This document shows, one piece after another, positions 47,788-56,601 of a DNA stretch of 64,000 bases. Positions within the stretch are counted from its first letter, which is position 1; each line of letters opens with the position of its first letter. A model generated the notes under the pieces. That model was given only the letters and a program-made list of their open reading frames with translations. It did not search any database and had not been told where the DNA came from. Location: the NCBI RefSeq assembly GCF_029813115.1, contig NZ_JAPZDS010000004.1:186001-250000 (forward strand), read 5' to 3'. The translations under genes and the position numbers were made by a program. Origin of the DNA: Aureimonas sp. SK2. Lineage in GTDB: Bacteria > Pseudomonadota > Alphaproteobacteria > Rhizobiales > Rhizobiaceae.

Positions 47788-48549
47788 TCAGTCTCCTCTC
47801 ATGTAGGCGAACCCGCTTGTGCCTGAGCCGCCGGAGGTCCCACTACCGGACCCCGTTGGGTCGCCTTGCCCACCGCGCCCATAGCCCTGCGACCGGTTTC
47901 CGGTGCCAGGATTCGCAGCACCGTTCCCTGAACCCTGCGGCCCCCCAGGCTGCCCTCCCTGAGCGCCCCCAGCATTGGGGCCGAACCCTCCTGGGAAAGA
48001 CACGACCGTCCCGGTCACCTGTGCCGCCTGGACTGCCCCGCTCAGGGATCCGCTAGAGGTCTGACCATTCGGAAGAGAGGCAACTCCTCCCTGCCCGCCC
48101 GAGACGTTGTTGACGGTGCCGCCGTACCCGCCTCGAGCATCAGCAAGGAGCGTCTCCGCCCCGCTGGCATCGGTCATGAACAGCTTGGTCGTTCCCGCGA
48201 CCATAATCTGTGGGTTTTGTCCGTAGACTCCCCCAGGAACCGGCTGACCGATCAAGACCCCGATCACACAGGGTCCAGTCACAACTCCAGTGAAGGTCGT
48301 GCAGGCTCCACCGCCACCGGGCCCACCGCCAGTGCCATAACCACCGCCGGCGCCCGGCCCTCCGGGGCCGTATAGCTCGGCGTAGAGGTTGATGCTCTGG
48401 CCTGCGGCGAGGACGATAAGACTGTCGGTGTTCTCGTTGGCAACGGCGAAGCCTGACTCCGCCTGCTTCACGAACTTCGCAAGAACTCCGCCTCCGCTCT
48501 CAGCCTTGGATACGAGGCCTCGGGAGCCGGTCTCTGACATGCCGCGCAT
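47788..48549 (-). CDS. Glycine-rich phage fibre protein
   Basis: A 253-residue protein. After an N-terminal beta segment (SLIVLAAGQSINLYAELYGP) the remainder is dominated by Gly runs (GPGGPGAGGGYGTGGGPGG; GRGGQGDPTGSGSGTSGGSG), interrupted by IMVAGTTKLFMTDASGAETL. Its layout parallels the next upstream gene, including the start MRGM. Gly-rich tips of this type form polyglycine helices in some tail-fibre adhesins. The true start may be the second Met (MSETGSRGLV). Confidence 0.75.
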   Translation of the reverse strand: MRGMSETGSRGLVSKAESGGGVLAKFVKQAESGFAVANENTDSLIVLAAGQSINLYAELYGPGGPGAGGGYGTGGGPGGGGACTTFTGVVTGPCVIGVLIGQPVPGGVYGQNPQIMVAGTTKLFMTDASGAETLLADARGGYGGTVNNVSGGQGGVASLPNGQTSSGSLSGAVQAAQVTGTVVSFPGGFGPNAGGAQGGQPGGPQGSGNGAANPGTGNRSQGYGRGGQGDPTGSGSGTSGGSGTSGFAYMRGD

Positions 48550-48555
48550 GGGGCC

Positions 48556-49281
48556 TCATTTGAAGGTTATCTTGACTTCGCCACGAGCGCCGAGGCCGGG
48601 GCCATACGATGTGCCGACAGGATAGTCGTAGCCACCACCACCACCGCCGCCTGGGACGCTACCGGGACCGCCGCCCTGGCCTCCGTATGGGGGGCCGGGA
48701 TTCCCCGGATACGATCCAGCACCCTGACCGCCACCACCACCGCCGCGTCCTCGACCGGAGTCGACCGACTGACCACTAGCGTTGAGCTTCGTTGCGTAGC
48801 CACCGTTGCCGCCGTAGACAGAGCTCTGGACACTGGAGGCACCACCACCACCCGCTCCTGCGCCGTCGAGTGTATTACCTCCACTCTGACCGGACCCGCC
48901 CCCGACGTCAGGGCCCGAGAGCCCACCGGCACCTCCAGACTCAGTGACCTCGTTCGCTGTCGACCAGAGCTGCTCGCCGTTTACCTGAGCTGTGGTGTGG
49001 GCGCCATTGGTCTGGCCGACACTGATGGAGATGGTCTTGTGCGAGGCCTTGAGGCGCAGTGTCTTGCGCAGAAGACGACCGCCAACTCCGCCTCGCCCTC
49101 CCTGGCTATTCCTCACACCATCGAATCCAGCCTGGACCATGTCCAGCTGGACCTCGCGTGCCCCAGCCGGGATGCGGATGCGACCCGACGCACCAACGAA
49201 GATCGTGAACGACTTGAACGACCCACCGCCACTGGCTCGGGGGGATGGGCCGAGGCCCCCGACCTTCGCCATGCCGCGCAT
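48556..49281 (-). CDS. Glycine-rich phage fibre protein, paralogue
   Basis: A 241-residue protein with the same plan: a beta domain (FTIFVGASGRIRIPAGAREV, KASHKTISISVGQTNGAHTT), then Gly-rich runs (GGAGGLSGPDVGGGSGQSGG and GRGRGGGGGGQGAGSYPG) and a final strand ARGEVKITFK. The fold resembles the Gly-rich phage tip proteins that bind host surfaces. Adjacent duplicates imply duplication and divergence of the receptor-binding module. MAKVGGLGPS at 49272 is an alternative start. Confidence 0.75.
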   Translation of the reverse strand: MRGMAKVGGLGPSPRASGGGSFKSFTIFVGASGRIRIPAGAREVQLDMVQAGFDGVRNSQGGRGGVGGRLLRKTLRLKASHKTISISVGQTNGAHTTAQVNGEQLWSTANEVTESGGAGGLSGPDVGGGSGQSGGNTLDGAGAGGGGASSVQSSVYGGNGGYATKLNASGQSVDSGRGRGGGGGGQGAGSYPGNPGPPYGGQGGGPGSVPGGGGGGGYDYPVGTSYGPGLGARGEVKITFK

Positions 49282-49691
49282 CAGAAGTTCTCGAGGTCGC
49301 CCGTGAAGGCGATGCCGGCCGCAAGTGCGACGCCGATGCCGACCCAGATCTGCTCGTTCGGCTCGAACCCCAGAGGCTCGGCGAACGTCAGACCGAAGTC
49401 GGCCTTCGGGAAGCCCGTCGAGGTCGCGGTCACCGAATAGCTCGCATAGGTAATGGCATCGCAGAGATGGAGTGTGACGCCGTCGCTCGAACGGTAGAGC
49501 TGGAGCTGGGTTGCCGAGATGTTGGCGGCGCGTGCAATGGCGGTCAGGCGGCGGAGAAGACCGCCCTCGGAGCCAACAGTTCCCAAGAGGACGGCGTTGG
49601 CGTTGTCGGCATAGGTTGTCTTCGCTGCCGTGCAGACTGCCCGGAGGGTCTTCTTGTTCTGGGCGAAGGGCGCCTCGAAGGTCTTGGGCAT
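49281..49691 (-). CDS. Phage fibre-region hypothetical protein
   Basis: A 136-residue protein: KTLRAVCTAAKTTYADNANA, LLRRLTAIARAANISATQLQ and a Pro/Phe-rich beta tail (DFGLTFAEPLGFEPNEQIWV). I do not recognise a named family; similar small proteins occur beside DUF4815 fibre genes and may be structural. Confidence 0.65.
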   Translation of the reverse strand: MPKTFEAPFAQNKKTLRAVCTAAKTTYADNANAVLLGTVGSEGGLLRRLTAIARAANISATQLQLYRSSDGVTLHLCDAITYASYSVTATSTGFPKADFGLTFAEPLGFEPNEQIWVGIGVALAAGIAFTGDLENF

Positions 49692-49692
49692 G

Positions 49693-50196
49693 TCAGCGGA
49701 CTCCGGAATAGGCGATGGCGCGGGCGATCAGCCGGGCTCGCGAGGGGAAGGCGGTTTCGATGGCGGTGACGCGGTCCGTGACCGCGCCGAGCGCGGCCGT
49801 GGACGCCTTGCCCCCGAGCGCGGTGTTGAGCGACGACACGGCCGCCTCCAGCTCCGCCTTGGTCGCCCGCAGCCCGAGGGCCGCGAGGATCTGGTCGATC
49901 ACGTCCGGGTTGTCGTTGAAGGCGGCGGCCAGTTCCTGGACGGTGTCCAGCGCCGCCGGCGCCGAGCCGATCAGCGCGGCGAAGCGCGCCGCGATCTGCG
50001 TCTCCACCTCGGCGGCGGTGACCGTCGAGGCGAGAAGCCCGTCGATCAGGAGGAACGAGGCGGCGATCCGCTCCAGCTCGATCCGGCCGTTGTTCTGGAA
50101 ATGCGGCAGGAACAGCCCGCCCGGCGAGCGTCGGTCGTGGCGCACGGAGGCAAGGATTGCCTCCGGCGCCGGCTGGGTCACGACTTCGGTCGCCAT
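49693..50196 (-). CDS. Phage fibre-region protein with coiled coil
   Basis: A 167-residue protein. RSPGGLFLPHFQNNGRIELE is followed by helices (VETQIAARFAALIGSAPAAL; ELAAAFNDNPDVIDQILAAL) and a coiled-coil-like stretch (ATKAELEAAVSSLNTALGGK) typical of fibre shafts. Lies two bases from the DUF4815 gene stop. Confidence 0.7.
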   Translation of the reverse strand: MATEVVTQPAPEAILASVRHDRRSPGGLFLPHFQNNGRIELERIAASFLLIDGLLASTVTAAEVETQIAARFAALIGSAPAALDTVQELAAAFNDNPDVIDQILAALGLRATKAELEAAVSSLNTALGGKASTAALGAVTDRVTAIETAFPSRARLIARAIAYSGVR

Positions 50197-50198
50197 CG

Positions 50199-53100
50199 TC
50201 AGAGCTCCGTCGCGCGCTGGCGCAGTTGCCGGACGGCCGGGCGGAAGCGCGGCGTGCCGGTCAGGGTGATGCGGGTCCGCGCCTCGGGTGCGCCGTAGGG
50301 GCTTTCGAGGTGCTCGCGCTCGACCCAGCCGTCGCCGAGCGCCCGCGAGGACGCGGCCGCCTGGAGATCCCAAGCACCGGGCCCGCCGATCTCCAACGCC
50401 ACCGTGGACGTCCCCGGCGTGTTGGTCTCCACCACCGTGCGCAGCTTCACGTTGCCGGCCGTCAGGTCGATCGCGTTCGCCTCCGAGACGTAGCTCGCGC
50501 TCGGCTTCAGCCGGCCCCAAATGACCTGGACCTCCGGCATGACGATCGGCGAAAGCGTCGCGGTGCCGGTCAGGATCATGTCGAGCTGGACCGTCTCCGT
50601 CAGGTACTCCTCGAAGCTGACGGCCGTGTTCGGCTCGAAGAAGATCGCCTCGCCGTTGGCGCGTGTCAGGCGGATGCGCACGCGGGTCTGGGTGGTCGGC
50701 GCGTCAACCAGGAGCGCGACGATCGCGTCCGAGATGCCGTCGGGATGGATCTGCGACAGGTCGTGGCTGCCGAGCGAGACGGTGCGGGTCAGCGACGTGT
50801 AGCGTGCCGCCATGATCTCGTGCGTCAGGTCCGTGTCGGGCTGCGCCTTCCACGTCACGCCGTTCGAGCCGTCGGCGAAGTCGCCGAGCGCCGGGTTGGC
50901 GCGGATCCACTCCTGCCGGCGGCGGTCGAAGCCGCGCGGGGCGTTCGGGTCGCTCTGGTCGCCGAGCTGCGCCACCGCCACCGAATGCTCGGCGTCGTCG
51001 GTCAGAAGCGCGATCCAGCGCCAGGAGTTCGCCGGCACGGTCGTCAGGATGCGGAAGTCGATCTCGGTCCAGTTGCCGGGCTTCACGACGTCCGGGTCGC
51101 CCAGCGTGAACGTGCCCGGCGTCGAGCCCTCGGCGTGGGTGATCGAGCCCGGCAGGCCTCCGTCCATGTCGCGCATCTCCAGGACGACATGGTTGGTCGG
51201 GTCGCCCCGCTTGGAGAACTCCACCCGCACGCCCGTGATCTGCCGCATCTCGTCGAGCACGAAGCTCTGCGCCACCGGGTCGATCGTCACCGCCACCGTG
51301 TGGGTGTGCGAGGACGTGTGGTAGTGGTTGATCGTCAGCGTGCCCTGGCCGACGAAGCTCGTCGCCCCGCGCGAGCCGCCCTTGCCGAAGACCTGGACGA
51401 GCTTGGTGCCGGCCGGAACGCTCGCCGGGATCGTGAACGACCCCGTCAGGATGCCCTGATCGTTCGCTTCCTTCGTGCCCGTCATCGACGCGGTCACGTC
51501 GATGCCGTCGAACAGGATGCGATCAAGGTCCTCGCCCGGACCCATCAGACGGCCGGTCACCTCCACCGTGATCTGCCGCAGGAACGGCAGATCGGTGGTC
51601 GAGCTCGTCACGCTGGTGGACGACGAGGACGAGGACGAGACGCTGGTGGTGCCGTATTCCGGCGTGCCGACGAGATCCGGCCGGTAGGAGAACTCCTGGG
51701 CGAAGCTCGACGAGGACGAGGAGCTGCTCGTCTCCTGCGTCTCGTTCCAGCGGTCCACCGCCGGGTTGAGCGACAGCGCCATCGGCAGCGGCGCGAAGTT
51801 GAGATAGGCGTTGATCTTCCGCGAGAGCGTGCGGAAGGGCTGCGAGATGACGGCTTCCTTCACGAAGGGCAGCGTGATCGGCGCCCGGCCGACATCGATG
51901 CGCCGCGCGAAGCCCTGGACGGGCAGCATCAGGAAGCCGCCGGCGACCGCCGCGTCCTGCGCGATGCCGAGATCTCGCTGGCGATCGTCGCGGAACGGAT
52001 CGACGAACGAGCCGCGGCGCGACGCCGGATCGCGCTCCTGGATGTCGCGCTCCAGCGAAACGAGGCTGACGAGGTCGGAGAGGCTGCGGAAGTCGCGCAG
52101 GAAGGCGCGCACCTCGGCCTCCAGCACGCGGCGCTGGTCGACGTCCTCGACCACGGGCGGGATGCCCCAGAGGTTGCGGATGCGCACGAGCGGCGCCAGC
52201 GGCGCCGGGCACGGCGGCGGATAGGGATTGAGCTTGGAGCTGATCCCTTCGATGTAGTTGACCTCGCCGTCGAGGTTGATCGCGAGGATGTCGATCCTCG
52301 GCAGCTTGTAGCGGTAGCTGACGATGACCGGCTGCCCCTCGACCGCCGCCTCGAGCTTGATGGCCTGGCGCCTGATCTCCTGCGGCACCACCGTCGCCGT
52401 GTGGCGATAGACGACCGTCACGCTCGACCCCGGCGCGGGCTCGGCCCCGGCCGGCGCCCACGAGATGCCGTCGCCCTGCTTCACCCAGGACGTCGTCTCG
52501 GCGTAGTTCGTGCCGCCGGTGAAGGTGCGGGTGCCGGGGTTCCAGACGCCGCCGGCGTTCACCGCCATGATCGCGTAGACCGGCGTGTCCGGCAGCGCGT
52601 CGGTGCCGCCGGCGAGCTGGTGCGTCAGGGTGCGCACCACCTCCTTCGTCACCGTCACGGTCTGGACGCTGTCGATCGGCCCGTTGTTCAGCGCGACGAC
52701 GCCGCCGGCCGGGTAGAAGTGGCCCTCGCCGTTGACCTGGACGAGTTCCGGGTTCTCGACGCGGCGGAAACGCTGGTCGGTCGAGCGGGCGACGCGGCGC
52801 CCCTCGGCCCGCAGCACGCCGGCCGAGATGATGAAGCTCTGCGCGCCCGTGACCGCGTCGAAGCCGGCGGGCGTGACCTGGAACCCTTCCGCGATATGGC
52901 TGCCATGGGTCTCGCGCAGGTGGCGCTCCACCAGCAGCTCGGCGATGTCGTTGGACGGCGGCGTGCGCTCGTTCGGGATCTGCCCGTCGATCAGCGTGTG
53001 GATCGGATAGAACGGATCGCCGGACCGGGCCCAGCTCGCCTCGTAGCGCAGGCGCGCCGACAGGACCTCGCCCTGGCTGGCGATGCTCGGCACGATGCCC

Positions 53101-53507
53101 TTCAGTTCGGGATCCTGCGACGCCTCGATCGTGCGGCCGACGACGGTGATGCCGATCGGCACGGTCCCGACCATCGGCACGCCGGTGAGCGTGGCGGCCG
53201 GCACCTCGTGCATGTAGCCGCCGGCCCAGACGCGGGCGGCGCCGACGCGCACGGTCCCGGCGTTCTGGTCGATGACGATCGTGCCGCCCTCGCGCAGCGA
53301 GATGGGCCCGAAGGAGTTGTCGCCGACGTCCGCCAGGCGCTCGAAGATGATCTCCTGCGCCTCGTTGTGCTCAGCCGACTCCACGAACTGGCGGCCGAGA
53401 TAGAGGATCTGGGCGAAGCGCTTCTTGATGTACGCCGCGCCGGACCGGTCGGTGCCGTCCGCGTTCTTCCCGTCGCGCCGGCGGCTGAAGTAGTTCGCGA
53501 GCGCCAT
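50199..53507 (-). CDS. Large DUF4815-type phage tail/fibre protein
   Basis: A 1102-residue structural protein starting MALANYFSRRRDGKNADGT. The N-terminal half matches the DUF4815 pattern (QILYLGRQFVESAEHNEAQE; GGTIVIDQNAGTVRVGAARV), found in large baseplate or fibre proteins of contractile phages. Two low-complexity Ser tracts (nine and seven Ser) lie at about residues 590-625 and look like flexible linkers. The C-terminal part is beta-rich (GTLTINHYHTSSHTHTVAVT). It is the largest gene of the prophage in the window. Role in host binding is inferred. Confidence 0.82.
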   Translation of the reverse strand: MALANYFSRRRDGKNADGTDRSGAAYIKKRFAQILYLGRQFVESAEHNEAQEIIFERLADVGDNSFGPISLREGGTIVIDQNAGTVRVGAARVWAGGYMHEVPAATLTGVPMVGTVPIGITVVGRTIEASQDPELKGIVPSIASQGEVLSARLRYEASWARSGDPFYPIHTLIDGQIPNERTPPSNDIAELLVERHLRETHGSHIAEGFQVTPAGFDAVTGAQSFIISAGVLRAEGRRVARSTDQRFRRVENPELVQVNGEGHFYPAGGVVALNNGPIDSVQTVTVTKEVVRTLTHQLAGGTDALPDTPVYAIMAVNAGGVWNPGTRTFTGGTNYAETTSWVKQGDGISWAPAGAEPAPGSSVTVVYRHTATVVPQEIRRQAIKLEAAVEGQPVIVSYRYKLPRIDILAINLDGEVNYIEGISSKLNPYPPPCPAPLAPLVRIRNLWGIPPVVEDVDQRRVLEAEVRAFLRDFRSLSDLVSLVSLERDIQERDPASRRGSFVDPFRDDRQRDLGIAQDAAVAGGFLMLPVQGFARRIDVGRAPITLPFVKEAVISQPFRTLSRKINAYLNFAPLPMALSLNPAVDRWNETQETSSSSSSSSFAQEFSYRPDLVGTPEYGTTSVSSSSSSSTSVTSSTTDLPFLRQITVEVTGRLMGPGEDLDRILFDGIDVTASMTGTKEANDQGILTGSFTIPASVPAGTKLVQVFGKGGSRGATSFVGQGTLTINHYHTSSHTHTVAVTIDPVAQSFVLDEMRQITGVRVEFSKRGDPTNHVVLEMRDMDGGLPGSITHAEGSTPGTFTLGDPDVVKPGNWTEIDFRILTTVPANSWRWIALLTDDAEHSVAVAQLGDQSDPNAPRGFDRRRQEWIRANPALGDFADGSNGVTWKAQPDTDLTHEIMAARYTSLTRTVSLGSHDLSQIHPDGISDAIVALLVDAPTTQTRVRIRLTRANGEAIFFEPNTAVSFEEYLTETVQLDMILTGTATLSPIVMPEVQVIWGRLKPSASYVSEANAIDLTAGNVKLRTVVETNTPGTSTVALEIGGPGAWDLQAAASSRALGDGWVEREHLESPYGAPEARTRITLTGTPRFRPAVRQLRQRATEL

Positions 53508-54013
53508 CAGAGCCTCTCGAAGAAGTTGCGCGCGTAGTGGCCGCCGTCCTGGAGGACATGGCGATCGTCCCAGCGGACGTGGAGAAGGTCGCCGAGCGAC
53601 AGGACGGCGGCGGGCGGCACGATCACGGCGCCCGGTGCAACGGAAGGGTCGATCACCGGATTGATGAAGAGGCCGACCTCCCGGAGCGGCTCGCCGGCAA
53701 AGGCGCCAACCGGCAGCGACAGCCGCGAGCGCACGTAGCGGGTCGGCTCGGCCGAGATCGAGTAGCGCCCGCCGTCGTCGTCGTAGATCGCGCCGTTGAG
53801 GTCGGGCACCACGAAATCGACGATCGTCGGCCGGGCGTAGCCGAACGGGTCGAGGACATCCTCGACGTCCAGCAAGGGCGCCGGCGGGTTCGGCTGCGTC
53901 CACTGCCCGTCCCAGGCCGGGTTCCCGCGCGACAGGACGAACAGGAACGACGAGGCGCGAGCCAGGGCGGCGAGCGCCCTGCGACCGGAGAGAGGCATCA
54001 GATCAGCGCTCAT
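53507..54013 (-). CDS. Phage baseplate/fibre-associated hypothetical protein
   Basis: A 168-residue protein: MSADLMPLSGRRALAALARA, then VLDPFGYARPTIVDFVVPDL, YVRSRLSLPVGAFAGEPLRE and VSLGDLLHVRWDD-like strands. The pattern is a beta sandwich. It sits between tail protein I and the DUF4815 gene with overlaps on both sides; probably an adaptor between baseplate and fibre. Confidence 0.65.
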   Translation of the reverse strand: MSADLMPLSGRRALAALARASSFLFVLSRGNPAWDGQWTQPNPPAPLLDVEDVLDPFGYARPTIVDFVVPDLNGAIYDDDGGRYSISAEPTRYVRSRLSLPVGAFAGEPLREVGLFINPVIDPSVAPGAVIVPPAAVLSLGDLLHVRWDDRHVLQDGGHYARNFFERL

Positions 54014-54954
54014 GGAGATTCCTGTGCGGATGAGAAGGCTTGGGGGCCGGCGGCCGCGTCCTGCCAGCTGCCGTTCGCCGGAACCACGTCCGGCCATGTG
54101 TCTTCGGTGAAAGCGGCCACCGCGGAGCCGTCGTTGACCCGATAGGGGCCGGAGAAGGAGGTCGGCCCCGTCATCTCGCTCCAGGGCCGGTCGGCGATCT
54201 GGTCGGGCCAGGTGTCGGCGTCGAAGGCGCCGGTGAACGTGCCGTCGGTTTCGCCGACCGAGCCGCAGGCGGTGCGGGGGCGCTCGCCGAAGCGGGCCTC
54301 GTCGTAGCGCATGCCCTCGTCGTCGCGGCTGACCAGCGAGGCCCCTTCGAAGACGCCGCCGGAAGAGGCGTGCGGATCGAGATCCACCACGGATCCGCCG
54401 TCGCGCCCGAAGGACAGGTAGGGACCGCCCTCCCAGCGCGGCGCGCCGGAATAGTCGTCCATCCACCCGCCGTCGTCATAGCGGTGCTCGTCCATCCGGA
54501 CCGGACGGTGGTCGTAGTCGGGGCTGTAGAGCCGGAACAGCTCGTCCCAGCTCGACTTGGACAGGTTGGTGATGCCGACGAGCTGGCGGATCTGCTGGAG
54601 ATCCTGCGGCGGATCCGGATAGGCGACCTGGAAGCGATACCAGTGATGGCGCCCGTCGGCCGGCGCGACCGTGCCCGAGCTGTTCACCCAGCCGATGCCG
54701 ATCTCGATCGCGGTCTCCGTGCCGCGCTTCTTCAGCCAGTACTTCCCCTCGCGCAGGGCCTTCGCCATGTCGCGGACGTAGGGGACGATGGCCTCCAGCC
54801 CCTTGTTCTCCAGCACGTAGGGAAGCCAGTCCGCCGGCGTGTCGGTGCGGCCGATCGCCGTGATGCGCTGGAGCTGCGGCGCGAGACGACCGTAGCTGTC
54901 GTCGGCCGTCTCCAGGCCCAGCTCGAGCGGGGACGGGTTCTCCAGGAGCGTCAC
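54010..54954 (-). CDS. Phage tail protein I (P2 gpI-like) with extended C-terminus
   Basis: A 314-residue protein. The first 180 residues match gpI-type baseplate proteins: TPADWLPYVLENKGLEAIVP, REGKYWLKKRGTETAIEIGI and WYRFQVAYPDPP. The rest is a Gly/Asp/Trp-rich tail with repeats such as FDADTWPDQIADRPWSEMTG and FTEDTWPDVVPANGSWQDAA, which look like paired motifs. ATG overlaps the baseplate J stop. Confidence 0.85.
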   Translation of the reverse strand: MTLLENPSPLELGLETADDSYGRLAPQLQRITAIGRTDTPADWLPYVLENKGLEAIVPYVRDMAKALREGKYWLKKRGTETAIEIGIGWVNSSGTVAPADGRHHWYRFQVAYPDPPQDLQQIRQLVGITNLSKSSWDELFRLYSPDYDHRPVRMDEHRYDDGGWMDDYSGAPRWEGGPYLSFGRDGGSVVDLDPHASSGGVFEGASLVSRDDEGMRYDEARFGERPRTACGSVGETDGTFTGAFDADTWPDQIADRPWSEMTGPTSFSGPYRVNDGSAVAAFTEDTWPDVVPANGSWQDAAAGPQAFSSAQESP

Positions 54955-55820
54955 GGCACGCGCCCCGCCGGCTGGATGTCGAGGGCGCCGAGAGCCGGTG
55001 CCTCGTTGAAGGCGGTGATGACGTCGGTCCAGCCGACGAGGGTCACCTTCTGGACGCCGGCGACCTGGAGCTTCGATGCGATCCAGCTATCCGTGAGATC
55101 GAAGCCGAGGCGCTGCTCGGCCGCGAAGGCCTCGGCGAGCCGAGCGGGCAGCGTCGCGATCTGGGCGTCGATCGCGGTCGGATAGAGCCAGAGGCGCGCG
55201 GTCACCGGCGTGACGCGCAGCGCGGCCGCCACGGCCTGGACACGCACGGAGCGCGGCCGGACCTTGGGATCGTCCGTCGCTGCCGTCACCTTCGCCAGCA
55301 GTTCCGGCGAGGCGATGCCGCCGTTCTCGCTGGAGAGGATCGCCAGCGTCACGACGCGCGTCGTCGGGTCCTCGGTCGAGGCGGACACGGCGACGTCGCG
55401 CACGCGCGCGTCGGCGTTGCGGGCGAGCTTGATGAAGTAGTCGTCGGGCCCGGCGACGGAGATGCCCTTGCGGGCGATGATGATGCGCTCCTGGAGCGCC
55501 TCGTCCTGTTCGCCGGGAAAGCGCGTCAGGCCCTCGTCCTCGGCGTGGAGGTCGAGATCGGCGCCGAAGGCGTAGCGCACCAGGACGGCCGCGCGGGCCT
55601 TGGCGTTGGCGAGCGCCGTGAAATGGAGATCGCCCCAGGCCGCACGCCCGGCCGCGATGACGATCGGGTCCGACTCGAGCATCTCGACGTCGTAGGGGAC
55701 GTCCGCCGTGCGCAGCGCGGAGACGATGTCCTCCAGGCGCAGCGCCTTGGCACTGGCGAAGGACAGGGGCTCGGTCAGGAGCGGCGCCGGCAGGCCTTCG
55801 GTCAGGAACGAGCGGCTCAC
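54951..55820 (-). CDS. Baseplate assembly protein J
   Basis: A 289-residue Baseplate_J family protein with a GTG start that overlaps the gpW stop (GTGA). Motifs include RAAVLVRYAFGADLDLHAED, LTRFPGEQDEALQERIIIAR and ISVAGPDDYFIKLARNADAR, followed by VVTLAILSSENGG and VRVTPVTARLWL-like strands. It forms the wedge that links fibres and sheath in contractile baseplates. Confidence 0.9.
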   Translation of the reverse strand: MSRSFLTEGLPAPLLTEPLSFASAKALRLEDIVSALRTADVPYDVEMLESDPIVIAAGRAAWGDLHFTALANAKARAAVLVRYAFGADLDLHAEDEGLTRFPGEQDEALQERIIIARKGISVAGPDDYFIKLARNADARVRDVAVSASTEDPTTRVVTLAILSSENGGIASPELLAKVTAATDDPKVRPRSVRVQAVAAALRVTPVTARLWLYPTAIDAQIATLPARLAEAFAAEQRLGFDLTDSWIASKLQVAGVQKVTLVGWTDVITAFNEAPALGALDIQPAGRVP

Positions 55821-56230
55821 GCGACGGCCCTCGACAGGCGCTCGCGGTCGGCCAGCGGATAGATGGTGTTGGCGTTCTCGGCGATCGCGTAGTTCCCGAA
55901 CCGGCCCTCGGGGTAGTAGGTCCCGCCGTGCGCCAGGCCGAGACCGCCGGTGCGCTTCAGGTGGACGAGCTGGAGATCGGAGATGCGGTATTCCGGCTCC
56001 CACTTGTGGGCGCTCGTCACCAGCTCGTCGTAGATCTCCATCACGAGGCTCGGCGTGATGTCCTCGGCCAGGAACCGCCGCAGGCTCGATCCGAAGTCGA
56101 GGAGCATCAGCCGCCGGTTGACCTTCGTCGTCCAGATGACCCCGAGCGACTGCCGGACGTGATCGAACCCGACGAGCACCTTGCCCGTCTGGCGGTCGAT
56201 CCCGGTCCGGTAGCGCACGATGGCGGCCAT
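55817..56230 (-). CDS. Baseplate wedge protein W (gp25-like)
   Basis: A 137-residue protein of the GPW/gp25 family: IDRQTGKVLVGFDHVRQSLG, MLLDFGSSLRRFLAED and EPEYRISDLQLVHLKRTGGL, ending with RLSRAVA. Stop overlaps the start of baseplate J. Confidence 0.87.
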   Translation of the reverse strand: MAAIVRYRTGIDRQTGKVLVGFDHVRQSLGVIWTTKVNRRLMLLDFGSSLRRFLAEDITPSLVMEIYDELVTSAHKWEPEYRISDLQLVHLKRTGGLGLAHGGTYYPEGRFGNYAIAENANTIYPLADRERLSRAVA

Positions 56231-56256
56231 GCTTCAAAGGGCTTTCAAACGAGGTT

Positions 56257-56592
56257 TCAGGAGGCGGCTTCGGGCGCGGCCGGCGGCTCGGTGCGGGTGA
56301 ACATGGCGTGCAGTTCATCGCCCTTCGGCTTGATCGTGCCGGACAGAAGCTCGTCGAGCGCCTCGTGCTCGGTGAGGAACACGGTGCGGCTCTCCGGATC
56401 GACGAGGCGGCCGGCGACGCGCGGGCCGGCGAGTGCGGTCACGTCGTACTCGCGGCGCGCGGTCGGATCCGCGACGGGCGCGGCCACGGCCGCAGGCGCG
56501 TCGCCGCCGCCGCTGGAGACGACGGGCAGCGTGGTCTCGGTCCGGACCTCGTCGGCCTCGGGGGCCGTGCCGGTGCGTCGGGTGTTGCTCAT
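56257..56592 (-). CDS. Phage hypothetical protein (Ala/Pro/Thr-rich)
   Basis: A 111-residue protein with a low-complexity N-terminus and a compact C-terminal part (YDVTALAGPRVAGRLVDPES, LTEHEALDELLSGTIKP). The same style is seen in the longer protein at 59027-59560 (VLGRPVLG, RAEFRLKLRSKAVREEAF). No function known; it lies between baseplate V and W genes. Confidence 0.6.
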   Translation of the reverse strand: MSNTRRTGTAPEADEVRTETTLPVVSSGGGDAPAAVAAPVADPTARREYDVTALAGPRVAGRLVDPESRTVFLTEHEALDELLSGTIKPKGDELHAMFTRTEPPAAPEAAS

Positions 56593-56601
56593 GCTGGTCT
56601 C

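Noticed and set aside
41131-50000. CRISPR array or short tandem repeats in the Gly-rich genes
   Set aside because: The repeated bases are Gly codons inside open frames, irregular in length, without spacers.
50157-53537. A 1126-codon plus-strand frame opposite the DUF4815 gene
   Set aside because: Antisense shadow; the minus-strand frame has clear phage homology and tight overlaps with neighbours.
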